Assembly: GCA_012845835.1 (NCBI GenBank)
Contig: JABAKD010000016.1
Coordinates: forward strand, 15,889,625-15,953,624
Length of the DNA stretch: 64,000 nucleotides
From: Undaria pinnatifida
Taxonomy: Eukaryota; Sar; Phaeophyceae; Laminariales; Alariaceae
Reading direction: 5' to 3'
Translations under genes and position numbers: made by a program
Shown: positions 24,781-36,800 of the stretch, one piece after another
How the letters are laid out: every line of letters begins with the position of its first letter
How positions within the stretch are numbered: position 1 is the stretch's first letter
The notes under the pieces: model-generated
Told to the model about the DNA's origin: nothing
Databases searched by the model: none
The model's input: only the letters and a program-made list of their open reading frames with translations

Positions 24781-26100
24781 GTAAAAAATGTACATTCATA
24801 AGTAGTGTACGTACTAGCTGCCATGGTTGCGGTGGTGCGGAACGAAATCCGACTGCCAAAAACTTGAAAAAAAAAAAAAAAGATGAGCGGCAGGAATAAG
24901 AGCACGATACAGCCGCAAGAGCACGACGCTACAGCCGCAAGAGCACGATACAGCCGCAGGCAGCGGCACAGGCAGAAAAAAGAAGCAGCAGCAGCGTGTG
25001 CATAGGCCATACTGGCGTATGTGGCCACACAGACAGCGGCAGCGCCTGGCTACGAGCATGAACACCCTTCGACGGGGGCGCTTGTAGTGATGACCTATTA
25101 ACAGCAGTCGTGTGTGTTACGCTATGTACCACGCCGCACAAACATTAGCCGAGAGAGGTTGGAAGTTCCTTTTTGGAACACCCTTTGGATGCCGCTCTGT
25201 GGTTACCGTGTCATGCTTCCTTTCACCAGCTCTTTGCGAGAACAGCGTCCGCTGTGTTCGGTTGCCGAGCGACACCTATCGAGAACAATACACGGCCTTC
25301 GCCATGCTTGGAGTGAACAGCAAAGGTACCCGCCACCACGAGCCTGGTAAGCGAAGCCGCGGTTGGAGACCGGAAAGAGAGCGGGGCAAAAGCCATCTGC
25401 TTCCAACGAACAAAATCTGCGGTATTTTTCAACCTACGAGAATATCGTACTCTACTAGAGGACAGATCTCGAAGTGCACCACAAAGCTTGGACTGCGCGC
25501 GGCCCCAACGCCGACGCTTCTTCCCGAAGGAGGGGGAAGTAGGCCAAGCGTAGTACACAGCCGTCGCTATGGAAGCATGGAGGTGGTCGGGGCCGGCCGA
25601 TTCTGGTCGGGTTACTGGCCGTGAGATCTACCGTAGGCACAGGCCTACAAAAAAAATGACAAGAGAGGACAGGACAGAGGAGGTTCATAATCTCCAAGCC
25701 AGTAAGTACATTTCAAGACAGCAACCACTCACACGTCCAGCGGTCCTGGTATCTCTTGCTCGTGGTTCTCGACGCCATGTTGCTGTCGACGATCCTCTCC
25801 GAGCTCCGTAAGGCCGGGGGACAAGGCCATGGTCCAGTGTTCATGGACTGAAACAACTGGCAGCACTTGGCACTCCGTGTGAGATAACGGGACCTACCCA
25901 GAGAGGCGAGTAGTGACGGGACGAAAAAAAAAACATGGAACGTAAAAAGAGCCCCGTAAAAAGAGGTGCGGATGGAAATAAACATGCCGCAAACGATATA
26001 TGGAACTCCCCTTGCTCCAAACCGGGCGCGCGGGGGCGCGGGGGGGGTGAGAAACTGCAGTGGAGATAACCAGGTACAGGACGTGGGAGGGGCGATACGA
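24781..26100. other. Intergenic or upstream region, coding status unclear
   Basis: 24880-24970 repeats CAGCCGCAAGAGCACGA three times. 25112-25700 is GC-richer with overlapping open frames on both strands, and none has a recognised motif or an unambiguous splice chain. It may hold 5' exons of the gene at 26105. Confidence 0.4.
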
Positions 26101-26104
26101 ACAC

Positions 26105-26800
26105 ATGCCACAGTTTAGCGTCTGGCCGAATGGGTTTTTCGGAAGGTCTCCCAATGCCTCACCAGCTCCCAACCAGAGCGGCAGCAGCACGCGCGAGGAC
26201 GACAACGACAGCATTGCTGTTATCGATACGACGAAACCGAACTCCAGTACGGGTACGAGCACGAGTACGAGCAGTAGTTGCAGTAGCAGTAGCAAAACGC
26301 TGCACGGCGTAATCAAGTCTGCCCTATGGACCATCGCTCGTACCCCGGCGTTGGTAGACGCTATCGACCGCATGGAGGACAGATATCGTCGAACGAAGCA
26401 GCTCAGCTCGGTGCTGCGAGCTCTGCGACACCCCTCTGTCCTGACGGACTCCTCGCGGTGGCGCGACGCCACCGAAAACGCTGACGCGTACCTAGCGGGG
26501 AGCCATTTGTCGCTCTATAACAGCATGGAGCCCATGGACGCCATCCGAGGTATCGCGGGCCTCTGCGATGACGCAGAAACTGTCCTCAAGGAGACAGTCC
26601 AAGCGACCTACAAGACATTGGTAAGCTGCTCGAACCCGGGATGCCTGCACAAAGAGGGCGTACGTTGGGAGCACGAGGAGCACTTGAGGTGCACTCGGAG
26701 CACAGCCCAGCAGACGGTGGACGCGCGGGCGACGGCCTCCAACAGCAACGGGACGAGCTTCTACCCTTGCAAAGCTTGTGGGAAGAAGGTCGCGTCTAAG
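26105..26800 (+). CDS. Hypothetical protein exon with Cys pairs; USP-fold-like helix pattern
   Basis: A 232-codon exon ends in a strong donor (AAG/GTAAGG at 26801, phase 0). The start is uncertain: ATG 26105, or an acceptor at CCACAG/TTTAGC. Residues 20-70 are Ser/Thr/Asp-rich and probably disordered. Residues 70-180 are helical. SALWTIARTPALVDAI followed later by SMEPMDAIRGIAGLCDD faintly recalls the Cys-box helix and the QDA/E-F-L block of ubiquitin-specific proteases, but no catalytic Cys is visible. CSNPGC (about 185) and CKACGKK (about 225) may form a metal site. Downstream exons could not be fixed. The resemblance is inference and weak; the coding call rests on length, composition and the donor. 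Confidence 0.5.
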
Positions 26801-27967
26801 GTAAGGAAGTTGGCGTGCAGCGCTGCACCTCTTGTTGTGTTGCTTGATCTCCTGTGCTGAATCCATTGCTGCTGATGTGCTGCAGGCCGTTTCCTCGGGT
26901 AACTCGGAGATGATGGTGCATGCTTGTACTGATTGCTGCTGCTGCTGTAGCGTACCAGCCAGGTCCTGGTATAGTAGGCAGGTCTGTTTATTCACCTACA
27001 CAGCAGTAGTGCGGTACTCGTACTTTAAAGTGGCCATGCTTGTAGTACTATTCATATGGGTTGGGTGTTACCAATGGCAGGATGATGGCGATCTTTCTCC
27101 CCCCAACATACTGGTATACCAGGTACCAGGTACAAGGTACGGTCTATCATACCTTTGATACACATCATAGTACCGCTGACCCCTGGGCATTTCTATTTCC
27201 TATTTTTCTATCTCCTGCCTCTTGTAGTATGGAAGTCCCATTGCTGCAACAGCAGCATAGCGATCAACCCAGCAGCGCCAGCAGCAGCAGCCGGATTTTC
27301 CTTGCAAGCGATGAAAGTGACTAAATCTCCGCGCACGGGCGCATGCTTAGGACCTGGTGTCGGGGCACCGCAGGCGTCGACTCATTGTCAATCGCCACAG
27401 TTCCTGTTGAGCTCTTGAGCCAAAGATGCCTTCCGCTTGGATGTTCGAGGCTGACCAACAACGCCCCGGCATGGTTCGTTGGCTCTATGTCTACGGGTGA
27501 TGTTTAGCCCTCATCGGCAGCAGTATAAAAGCGATCGTAATCCAAACTTTGACTTTTCTGCGCCTGCGGTCGTCAACCACACACCCTTGATTCGAGTAAT
27601 GTCGTTGCACGCAACGTCATTGTTGTCGAAGTATTTTTGACGTGTGTTTGTGTTGTTGTCATGTTTTACATGAAACCGCTCTTTCTAGTATAACCGACCA
27701 CATCCAGCCCCTACCATTTTTAGCCAGCACATCCTGGGAACGTATTGGTCCTTCTTCCTTACAAGTTCAGTGGTGAAAGTGACGTACGAGACAGACAACA
27801 TGCATCACTCATACTGGTAGCCCGTCGTACGAGACCGGGATCATGCATCATATATCATGCTCGTACGCTGCTCGTACGAAACGGGAATTGAACAGAGTCG
27901 AACGTAATCTTATACCAGGTGCCAGGTACACGCTGCTGCTCTATCCAAGTATAGGTAATCCAAGAAA
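26801..27967. other. Possible downstream introns/UTR of the 26.1-kb gene; no firm exon
   Basis: Candidate acceptors occur at 26885 (GTGCTGCAG) and at 27230 (CCTCTTGTAG), the latter opening a short CAG/AGC-rich frame ending at 27324. Neither can be phased securely. The CTGGTATACCAGGTACCAGG palindrome cluster is at 27111-27140. Confidence 0.4.
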
Positions 27968-28227
27968 GCTTGGTATAGGTCAGTTTCGTGAGTTCGAGTC
28001 CCTCTGAGTGCATACTCGTATAAATTGGTAGGAACTTTTTATTGTGCACGAATTGACTTGCGGAAAGCGCGAGAGCGTGAGTTAGCAACACTCGATGAAA
28101 AATCGACCAGTAATTGGATTGCTTAAACCTATGCGCAATAAAAATTAAAGGCAAGAACCGGGGGGAAGAAGGGACGACATCTGTGACCACGGCTTGTCCA
28201 GAAGCTGGAAAGTAGAAGTGTGTGAAA
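27968..28227 (+). mobile_element. SINE-1, partial head
   Basis: Begins inside the head (CTTGGTATAGGTCAGTTTCG), with the B box GAGTTCGAGTCCC at about 27990-28002, then the full body to GACCACGGCTTGTCCAGAAG and GTGTGTGAAAG. The A-box part is replaced by unrelated sequence. Confidence 0.8.
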
Positions 28228-29925
28228 GTTTACCGCAGCGGCGACTTTCATGTAGACGGCGTAAGCATTCGGGTGCAACATAAAATCAGAAAAAAAACGC
28301 TGTTTTGGTTGTGCTCAGCACATTTGATGCGTACAGCGGTACAGCACTCCACTGCTACTATCACTACTCACAGCAGTGCAGCAGTCCACTGCTAATATTA
28401 TACTGCTGCGCTGTACGAGCCAGCACAAAAAACAAGTTACCCGGCGTAAAAACACACATAATAATACACCGATGGGTGGCCGGCCATGTCCAATAATTTG
28501 CAGGTACCTGGTACATTTTGAGTCGCGATGTGCTATTGCAGCTGATGTGTGAGACTGAGAGTACACCTCGCGCTGCGGCGAAACCTCCAGAGGCGCCGAA
28601 GCTTGACCGCCGCACAATAGCAAGGCAGACTACAGCAAGCCTTGTCGCGGCCTGCGCTTTGTGTTGCGCAAACCGCAGCAGCAACAGCAACGGAGGTTTA
28701 TCCCTTCTACTACTGCAAAAACATTCCAACATTGATTCCAAGTAGGTTGTCCCAAAAAATGTTGGTTCATTTCTAAAGTTCTGTATGCACAGCGTACCCA
28801 ATAGTATGATATGATACACACTTTCATTTTTCATGCGTCTATCGTCGAAAGCAAAAAAACAGACATCACAACAACCAACAGGTAAAAAAAGTCGCAGAAC
28901 ACGTTTAGCGGTAGCGGCGATGCCCGCAGCCAGCCCTTGAGCGCCTTCCCTCAGGTGCCCAATCAGCGCACCAGCGCCATCGTCACCGTCAGCTCCCTCG
29001 TTCCCCACGCATTGACAATCCTCCAGTAGAAAAAACGAGCAGACCAAATCCCAAACTGACAGACATCCAGATGTTGTACGTACTCGTATGCCAGGTATAG
29101 GTACGACGCGTACCACACAAGGTATTGTTCATCACAGGAGAGAAAAGGGACAACGCACCACAGCAGCAGTCACAGCAGATACCATGCACAACACAAGAAC
29201 CCGAGACAAAGACAGGTGGAGTATCACACAGAGCCACGGGGGTCTTTGGTTCTCGAAAGAGATTCTCACGGGCGAACAACCGCTGGACTCGGCGGTGGTC
29301 AGGCTTTGCCAGAGGCCACAACTGACTGTAGTAGACTGAATACGCACAAGCATCTAGCAAATAAAGCACGAGTACGGACGTAACCGATGTGGCGTCTTTT
29401 TGTGCACGTGCGATCAGGAATTCGGTACCGGGCAGGAGGTCGGTGAGTTGAAAGGAGAAACTTTTGAGCGCAATCCCCACCACCAGCTTATGAAATTCCA
29501 ACATAAGAATAAATTATGGCTGGGGTTGAAAAGCTGCAATGACGTACATGGCTGACGTTTTTCACGCAACATTTCAAGAAAGCTGTGACAACAGCTGTTC
29601 GAAAGGCTCAGCAGCAAGTGCAATTTTGAAAGTCTGTACAGCCCATAAGGCGTTTTTTTAACGCCCACAGCAACGACCATAGGGAAGAAATTCATAAGCA
29701 TGTTTAGTAATAGTAGCGGCACGTCGTTCGTCTATGCTTGGTTCGGGTCGGGTGCTACTGGTGTACCCTCTAACGGTATTTTACGTTCATCAAAAGCGGG
29801 GTGAGCCCTGGAGCTATGAGACGTTAAGCGTGTGCTACGAAAAGGGGAGAGTATCAACTGCCAAGCTCTGCTACGAGGTAGAATACACTGTCACAAATGG
29901 AACGCCGTGAACTCCCACGTGCAAG
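28228..29925. other. No firmly supported gene
   Basis: Clustered CAGCAGT/ACTGCTG motifs lie at 28320-28420. Minus-strand frames at 28880-29040 and 29170-29510 look mildly protein-like but could not be joined or recognised, so they are not called. Confidence 0.4.
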
Positions 29926-29929
29926 CAGT

Positions 29930-30235
29930 ACGGTCTCCAGTACGTCTGCCATTGCATGGTCCACTCAGCCTTACTGTATTGCGATGAATGTCTCTGTCTC
30001 GTAGTTCGTGATCACATATAATAGCTTGTACATCTCTAGGATGCAGAATCGGCACGGACATTGGATATGCTAAATGTCGACGGGTAGACACATCGATTCA
30101 ATTCGATGGAATTCGACGAGCTTTAAAACCCGAACATTGGGAATGCTGAACGTTATGCGCGGTTTCAATGAAGGCGCGTACCGGGGGTGAGAAAGGAAGA
30201 CGCCCGTGACCACGGCTTGTCCAGAAGGTCGCTGC
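29930..30235 (+). repeat. Dispersed repeat G copy 3 followed by a diverged SINE-1 body
   Basis: 29930-30085 carries GCCATTGCATGG, TGTCTCTGTCTCGTAG and GCACGGACATTGG of repeat G. 30098-30235 carries diverged SINE-1 blocks ending in GTGACCACGGCTTGTCCAGA. 30236-31080 holds nothing recognisable except the CTGGTACC-type palindrome at 30436-30466. Confidence 0.55.
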
Positions 30236-31079
30236 GGGTAAAACCTCTTGAAAGTTTACTGGAATAGTAAAAAGTGATGATTAAAACAGCAAAAAGAGCG
30301 AAGAAGGCACACACAACCCTACCCCCTACGCTGAGAACATTAATGCATCGCTGCCCCTGTGACGCGGTAGCGCCAGTAGATGGAGCAGCGACCCAGGCCA
30401 GAGTAGTTCTTGTTGACCGTCTAATGGTTGAAAACGGTACCAGGTAGCAGGTACCAGGTAGAAGGTATGGGTTTCGTTAGGGTTCAGTACAGCAGTGGCA
30501 TTTCTCAGTGTTGATAGCACGTTCGGCATGTATGCTTAGCGTGTTTTAAGTACCCTGCGTTCGCTCTCCAGGCAGTGGTTCTCCAAGTGTGTAGGTATAG
30601 GTTGCTGCAGCGTTCAGAACAGCAATGTGTTTCAGTGTTGATCTCACACATATTGATAGATACAAGCGCAAAATTCGGCGCGCTTCGCTCCGCGCGCCTT
30701 GTTTTTTCTTATTGGGCTGCGCCAAGCGAAGGTCGTAGATGGTATCTACGGAAATATTTGCATTCGTCACGGTATCGTATTGGGGGGTCGCCGCTTTCGT
30801 CCCACACTCGTTGGAGCAGTAGAAGAGGTGTGGAAGGCGTGCTGTCGCTGCGCCTGTCTGTGTTGCTACTGTTTGGGTCATTTCCCGGTCAATCAACTGG
30901 AAGCGCGGGCTTCGTGTTGGTGTAGTGTTGTGCGTTTCTTCCCACTTTTATTGTGCTCCTTGCTGCTGATTGAACACGATTTTGAGGTGGGTTTCTGCTG
31001 CTTCGTGAACCACGTTGCACCAATATCACACTCGATTGGTACTGAATTGTGCAATTATTTGATCCACTGTTGTAGTGGT

Positions 31080-31545
31080 ACTTCCGAAGTATGCCAGAGC
31101 CGGCCGGCTATATAGCGGAGAAGAAAAACAAATTGATGCTGTACCAACAAACAAACAGCAGGGCCCCCTCCCACACGCACGAAAACGCGCACCAACGTAC
31201 AACACGACACACCCACCCATCTACCAAGCCATCCACCCACCAATGTCTTATCACACCAACCAACCCACAGACCATGTGCTACAGCAGTACAGCAGTACGT
31301 ACAACAGCAAGCAGATGTGTCGGTTCGTGCTCAAACTTCAGAGCAGGGCGGTACAGCGGAGAAAACAAAATACTGTACCACAGAGAGGAACAAGGCCACC
31401 TCCGACAGGCACGATAACACCCCCCCACTTACAAAACGACCCCGACCCACCCACCCACCCAAGCACCCACCCAAGCACCCACCAAACGCCCCAACCACCG
31501 TGTTCTACAGCAGTACAGCTCTACGTACAGCAACAAACAGATGCG
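31080..31545. repeat. Two tandem copies of a ~230-bp unit
   Basis: Copies at about 31080-31310 and 31315-31545 share TATAGCGGAGAA.AAACAAA, CTGTACCA-A, an ACCCACCCA-rich C-rich stretch and CTACAGCAGTACAGC. The long Pro/His/Thr frame across it is repeat-derived. Confidence 0.7.
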
Positions 31546-31929
31546 TTTGGTCCATATTATACTCGATTTTTATTTCGAAATTTGTGTGGGATGAGGGGAA
31601 ATCAGTGCGGGATGCGGGGGAATTAGCGAGGACTACCCAGTTCGATGCCGCTGTGCTGTATGGTACAGGAAAACATTTTTTTGGACGACTTTCCCGCTTT
31701 TTTTGTATTTTCGCTATTTTATCTTGAAGTTGGTGTGGGAGTGGATATCTCGCCGGGCTTTGATCTTTTTCGATTCTGACTCGAGTTTTGAATCAACTTT
31801 TGTATTTTTTTTCGACTTTTGGGGGGTTGGGTTGAAGAAGTTTTCCCACCGTCCCGTTGGGGCGGTATTAACTCGGGGCTAACTCGGGGGATTTTCGTTT
31901 TCGCCCCCCTGTTGTCGAGTTGTAGATGC

Positions 31930-33030
31930 ATGGAAGGATTTCCGAACCAACGATGGGGCCCTATCCTCCCCGGGTTGCACTGGCTCTATGTACGGGCGCT
32001 AACCAACCAGCGATCAGCCAGCGGGGTCAGGGCCTTCACGCCGCGCGGGGCGGTGTCGATCCAGGAGAACACCGTTTTCGTTCACAGGGTGTTGGAATTG
32101 TAGAGATACGGAGGGATTTATGATCCGGGCATGGGGTCCTATCCTCTCCGGGTGGCGTTGGCTCTACGTGCTCCAGCCAATCAGCGATCGGCCAACGGGA
32201 TTGGGGTTTCCACATCGTTCGGGGCGGTGCCGACCCGGGGGACTCCCGTTTTCATCCCCGGGATGTCGGAGTGGTAGTGATACGGAGGAATTTCTAAACC
32301 GGGGATGGGACCCTATCGTCCACTGGTTACCTTCGCTTTACGCGTCTACGCGCCCCAGCCAATCGGCGATCGACCCGTGAGATTGGGGTTTCCACATCGT
32401 GCGGGGCGGTGCCGACCCGGGGACTCCTGTTCACATCCCCTGGATGTTGGAGTTGTAGAGAGACGCAGGGGTTTCTAAACCGGGGATTGGGCCCTATCGT
32501 CTACTGGTTGCCTTCGCTCTATGTGCCCCAGCCAATCAGCGACCGGCCCGTGGGATTGGGGTTTCCACACTGTGCGGGGCGGTGTCGACCCGGGAGAACT
32601 CGATTTTCGTCTCCGGGGTGTCAGACTTGTAGAGACATGGAGTGATGTCTGAAACGGGAATGGGGACCTCTCCTCCCCGGGTTGCCCTCGCTCTACGCGC
32701 CCCAGCCAATCAGCGGTCGACCCGTGAGATAGGGGTTTCCACACCGTGCGGGGCGGTGTCGAACCGGGAGAACTCGATTTTCGTCCCCGGGGTGTCGGAG
32801 TTGTAGATATATGGAAATATGTCTGAACCGGGGATGGGGCCCTATCCTCCCCGGGTTGCCCTCGCTCTACGCGCCCCAGCCGATCAGCGATCGGCCTGTG
32901 GGATTGGGGTTTCCACACCGTGCGGGCTGGTGTCGACCCGGGATAACTCGAATTTTGACCCCGGGGTGTCGGAGTTGTAGAGACATGGAAGGATGTATGA
33001 ACCGGGGATGGGGCCCTGTCCTCCGCGGGT
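31930..33030. promoter_or_regulatory. ~175-bp tandem array, each unit with a CCAAT box
   Basis: Seven registers of a GGGGCCCTATCCTCCCCGGG-like block start near 31955, 32133, 32305, 32486, 32659, 32835 and 33007, spacing 172-181 bp. Most units contain CCCCAGCCAATCAGCGATCG, with the NF-Y-type core CCAATCAG, then GGGATTGGGGTTTCCACA (a reverse ATTGG), GTGCGGGGCGGTG and TAGAGACATGG. The array ends about 800 bp before the first SUMO-protease exon I can place (33824). Frames open in both directions through it (one of about 219 codons on the minus strand) follow the repeat and are not taken as genes. Regulatory function is inference. Confidence 0.7.
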
Positions 33031-33095
33031 GCGGCGGGACTGGGGTTAGGGGTTTCCTTGAGGGGCAACTCCCGCCGCGCGCGCCTCGCCCCATG

Positions 33096-33135
33096 ATTGG
33101 CCGAGGGCAGGCGGGGGGGGGGAACCTCGGCCAAT
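33096..33135. promoter_or_regulatory. Inverted pair of CCAAT boxes around a G-run
   Basis: ATTGGCCGAGG at 33096-33106 and its exact reverse complement CCTCGGCCAAT at 33125-33135 flank an 18-bp G-rich spacer. It lies between the CCAAT array and the SUMO-protease gene. Confidence 0.6.
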
Positions 33136-33823
33136 GGAATTGGGGCTCGGAAAACGCAAGGATAAAAGCCATATGCCTATTATTGTATTTTATGTGGGAC
33201 GGCATGTGTACGAATGTCATAGCACGTTTGAGTACCCTACCTTCGCTCTTCAAGCAGTGGTTTTCCTAGGGTGTGATGGTCACGCGTCGAGTGGACGACT
33301 CATGGTTGCTGAGCCAGCAGGCGAACAAGATACCGCGGCTGGCCTGCTTGCACTACTCTATGTTGCTGATACTCCCAGCGACAAGTCTCGCGTACCTCAA
33401 ATGACGTCTTGCAGAGAGAGGCTTTTTTTTTTCTTTCTTTCTTATCCTCGGGCGGATGGGGAAAGAGGCTTATGACGTGTGGGCTTGTGTGCCGTGCGCG
33501 ATGATATCGATAGTACCTTTTGTGCCGCGTTATGTGTGCCTCCTTATATCAGCGGCAGTGAAAGTATCCATGTTATTCTTCGTCCGACATCCGTGCATCG
33601 CGCCTGCGACCCCCGCGACCCCCGCCCCACAAGGAGGGGTGGTTGTTCACCTCACATCCCCGGCGATATAATCACATACCTGGTATCGGACTATTTCACG
33701 ACCCGCGGAATATTTCATATTTCGCCTGTCTGACGTGATTTAGCCCTTTCGTGTCGTTGCAAACACTCACCGTTGCCTTGCTGCCCTATCATTCGCTCTT
33801 TTTTATCTCTCGACAAACTGCAG

Positions 33824-36800
33824 ACGTTCGTTATGGCGGTACCCCCGCCCTGCTTGGTGGCGACTTGGCCGTGCCTTATGCCTGTGGGTGCGGGGCAAGA
33901 CAAGCTCGTTGTTCAATCTTCGCCCTCCGATATTTCCTCCTTCAAGATCAGCGTCATTATCGCCCTCCACCAGAAGAAGACGGTGTGTATGTTCAGGTGC
34001 GCTTGTTTGTTTGTTTGGGTGTTTGGGGGGCTATCATAGGGCTCGACGGCATGATGGGATGTCGTTGTCTTTGGCTTCATGTCCAAATTTTGCGAGTGAT
34101 GGTCGCACACCGGCGTTGCTTGGTTTATTGCCTGCCTCAAAAACAGCGGTTTACTTTTTGCCTTCACATTCACTTGCGGGCCTCTCGCCTGTGCCGCCGC
34201 GCGGTTAGACTGTTGCGGTTCTCGCCTCACCTCTACACACTAAACTTCGTGCAGGTACAACATTGATGTTAAATACTGGTCTTTGACGGCGATGTCCCTT
34301 CTCCTGCTGTGCGTAGAGTCGTTGCTGTAAAGTCGGGACGGCGACGAGCAGTCGGCTTCGGTGGTAGTGTCATACGCATGAAGCGACGTGTCGGCGTATC
34401 GACAGAGCCCACCCACTGTCTCCTAAATGCGAGTCTTGATGTTTTCACTTTGCGCGTGTTAACCCCGTCAAAACCGCACGCCCGTTTTTTGGGGGGAAAC
34501 TAGTTCGAATTGGCGTTGATTTTTTTTCGCGGCAGTGCAAGGGTTGCCTTTGGACAACACTCCGCGTCTCTTGCCGCGCTCGCAGGGAAGGGCAAGACTA
34601 CTACAGGGTCGAGGGCCACGACGTCAAGAAGGTACAGGCATTCGAGTGGTTCAAGGCCAAGCCGAAACTGGCCCTGTTCACCCGGCAGCGGCCCCCTCGA
34701 GGCTCGGGTGCGAGCGTGGCTTCCATCCCTCCCACCCCCGACCTAGCTGGTGGCGCCCGTGGACCGGGAAAGAAACGCCGCCGGAGTGGGGGCGAGCAGT
34801 TTTCGGAGGGCGCGAGGGGTTGGAGTCGATCGGCAGCGAAAGCGGCGGAGGTGATCGAGGTAAACGATGACGACAGCGACGGAGGGGGTGCTCCAGTGAC
34901 GTCCGCCGGACTCGCTGGTGACCGCGCTGACGATGATGACATAATCGAACCAAACTCTGCGCGCGGGCGCAAGGGCTGCCTCTCGGGCGGGGCAGTAGAA
35001 GACGCCGGGACGAGCGGCGTTGGGGGTGGCGGGGGAAGTGGGACTCGAAGCACGCGTGACGATGGGAAAAGAGGGCTGAAGCGAGCGTCGACGGAAGCGC
35101 TAGACGAGGAAGACGGGGATGTGTGCGATGTCGACGGCTCCAGCGCTGGTGCGGCCAATGGCCGCGGTGCAGACGAACGTTGTCCGGACGCGCGCGCAGG
35201 ACCTTCGCGAGCCGAAGCGAAGCCATCAGCGCTGGGGAGTGGATATATGTCGAAAATCAGAAATATCTTCGGTGTCGGAGCGGCCGAGGAGCCCAACCGA
35301 AATAACGCCCCCGACGTACCTCGGCGATCCTGCTTCCCGGTCCACCGCCCGTTGCGCGGCCAGTGGGAGCTGTCCGGCGGGAACTGGAGCGAGTGCAGTG
35401 ATCCCGCAAACGGCGGCAGCGGGTCCAGAAGTCATGCTGCGGGTAAGGTGACCCGGGGACAACAAAACGCTGCCGAAACGCATGATCGGACAAGTCCAAG
35501 CCACGAGGACCTGACAACCGGAGACGAAGGCTCCCGACCGGAGGATGACGACGGCGACGACGACGTCCAACTTGTCACGGGCCATACGCCTGGCGCAGCT
35601 AGACGAGGCACTGTAGCGCCGCCGTCCCCTGTGAAGACGACACGCGTGAACGAAACCGAGAGTGGTGGTCGAGCCAACATCGAGGAGGACTGCCAAGACA
35701 CGGCTTCAGCGTCTGCTGCTATTCCCTCCCCTACCCCCGCCCCCACCTCCTCACCGTCCCCGTCCTGCGCCTCCTCCGCGGCCACTCCTTCATCGCGTGG
35801 CCTTCCACGTGTACATTCGCCGCGCCCTACGCCACAAAGGTCGGACGTCATCGATGGCGACAGCACGAACACCGCCGCTGCGGTTGCCGCCGCTGTCATC
35901 AGCGCCATTGCTCTCTCCCCGGACCTCTCGTTTTGTGGTGACGCCGCCTCGAGCTCCGCAGGCGCTGCCTCGTCCTCGTTGCGGCGCCCTCGAATCGCGC
36001 AGTCACGATCCGAAAGGCTCGAAGTTCACGCCGTCGACGACGCTCCCACCGTGCCGCCTCCAGAGGAGGGGCAAGTGGAGAAGGAGAAGGAGGAGGTCAC
36101 CGGCCCCACGAGGCCCCCACCAACAGGGGTGAAGTTCGTCGGGCCGGCGAGGCCACCAGCAAGAGCACTGCCGCGGCTGCAGCAGCGGCTGGCCGACTTT
36201 AAATTCGCAGCGTGCACAGCGCCGGCGAGCGAGAGCCGCAAGCGGCCCTCCGCTCGCGGCGGTGGCGGTGGCGGCGGCAGCGGTACTGGTGGCCGCGGAA
36301 GCAGCAGTAGCGACGGCGACGACGACGGCGACGGCGCCCGCGTGGGCAATAGACACGCGGTGAAGAGACCTCGATGGAAGGTCGCGTTGGGCAGTGGTGA
36401 CGCCGAGTGGAGGCCGCGGGCGGGCACAAAAGAGCCAGCGGAGGACTTCGGTCTGCACAAGTTCGCCGGTAGAACAAGAGGAAGCATTGGCTCCGGAGGA
36501 GGGGCCGGCGGCGGCCCTACTACGCGGAAAATGATGGAAGATTTGACCGAAACGGATGGATCATCGCAGGAGACAGGCGTCACGAGGAGCGGCGGCGGCG
36601 GTGGTGGTGGCGGGGTTGACGGCGGTGGCGGCAGCGGGCGCGCTGGATTGAAGTCGGAGTTGAGTGCCCAGCGAGACGAGACGACGATTACGACAATTCG
36701 AGGAATCAACCTCCAGCAAGACCATTTCGACCGCATTGTCAATAGCGATGGTTGGCTGACGTCACAGGTGTGTGGTGTTTTATTTGTGGGTGTGTTGACA

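Noticed and set aside
28880-29510. Minus-strand exon candidates (CVGNEGADGDDGAGAL..., LWPLAKPDHRRVQRLFAREN...)
   Set aside because: Mildly protein-like, but no family, no phase chain and no start or stop context.
32475-33134. A 219-codon minus-strand frame with repeated PRTVWKPQSHGP and SPVQTSFHVST blocks
   Set aside because: The protein repeats mirror the ~175-bp DNA array. Frames are open in both directions and there is no start or splice context. A repeat-protein gene cannot be fully excluded but is less likely than an array by-product.
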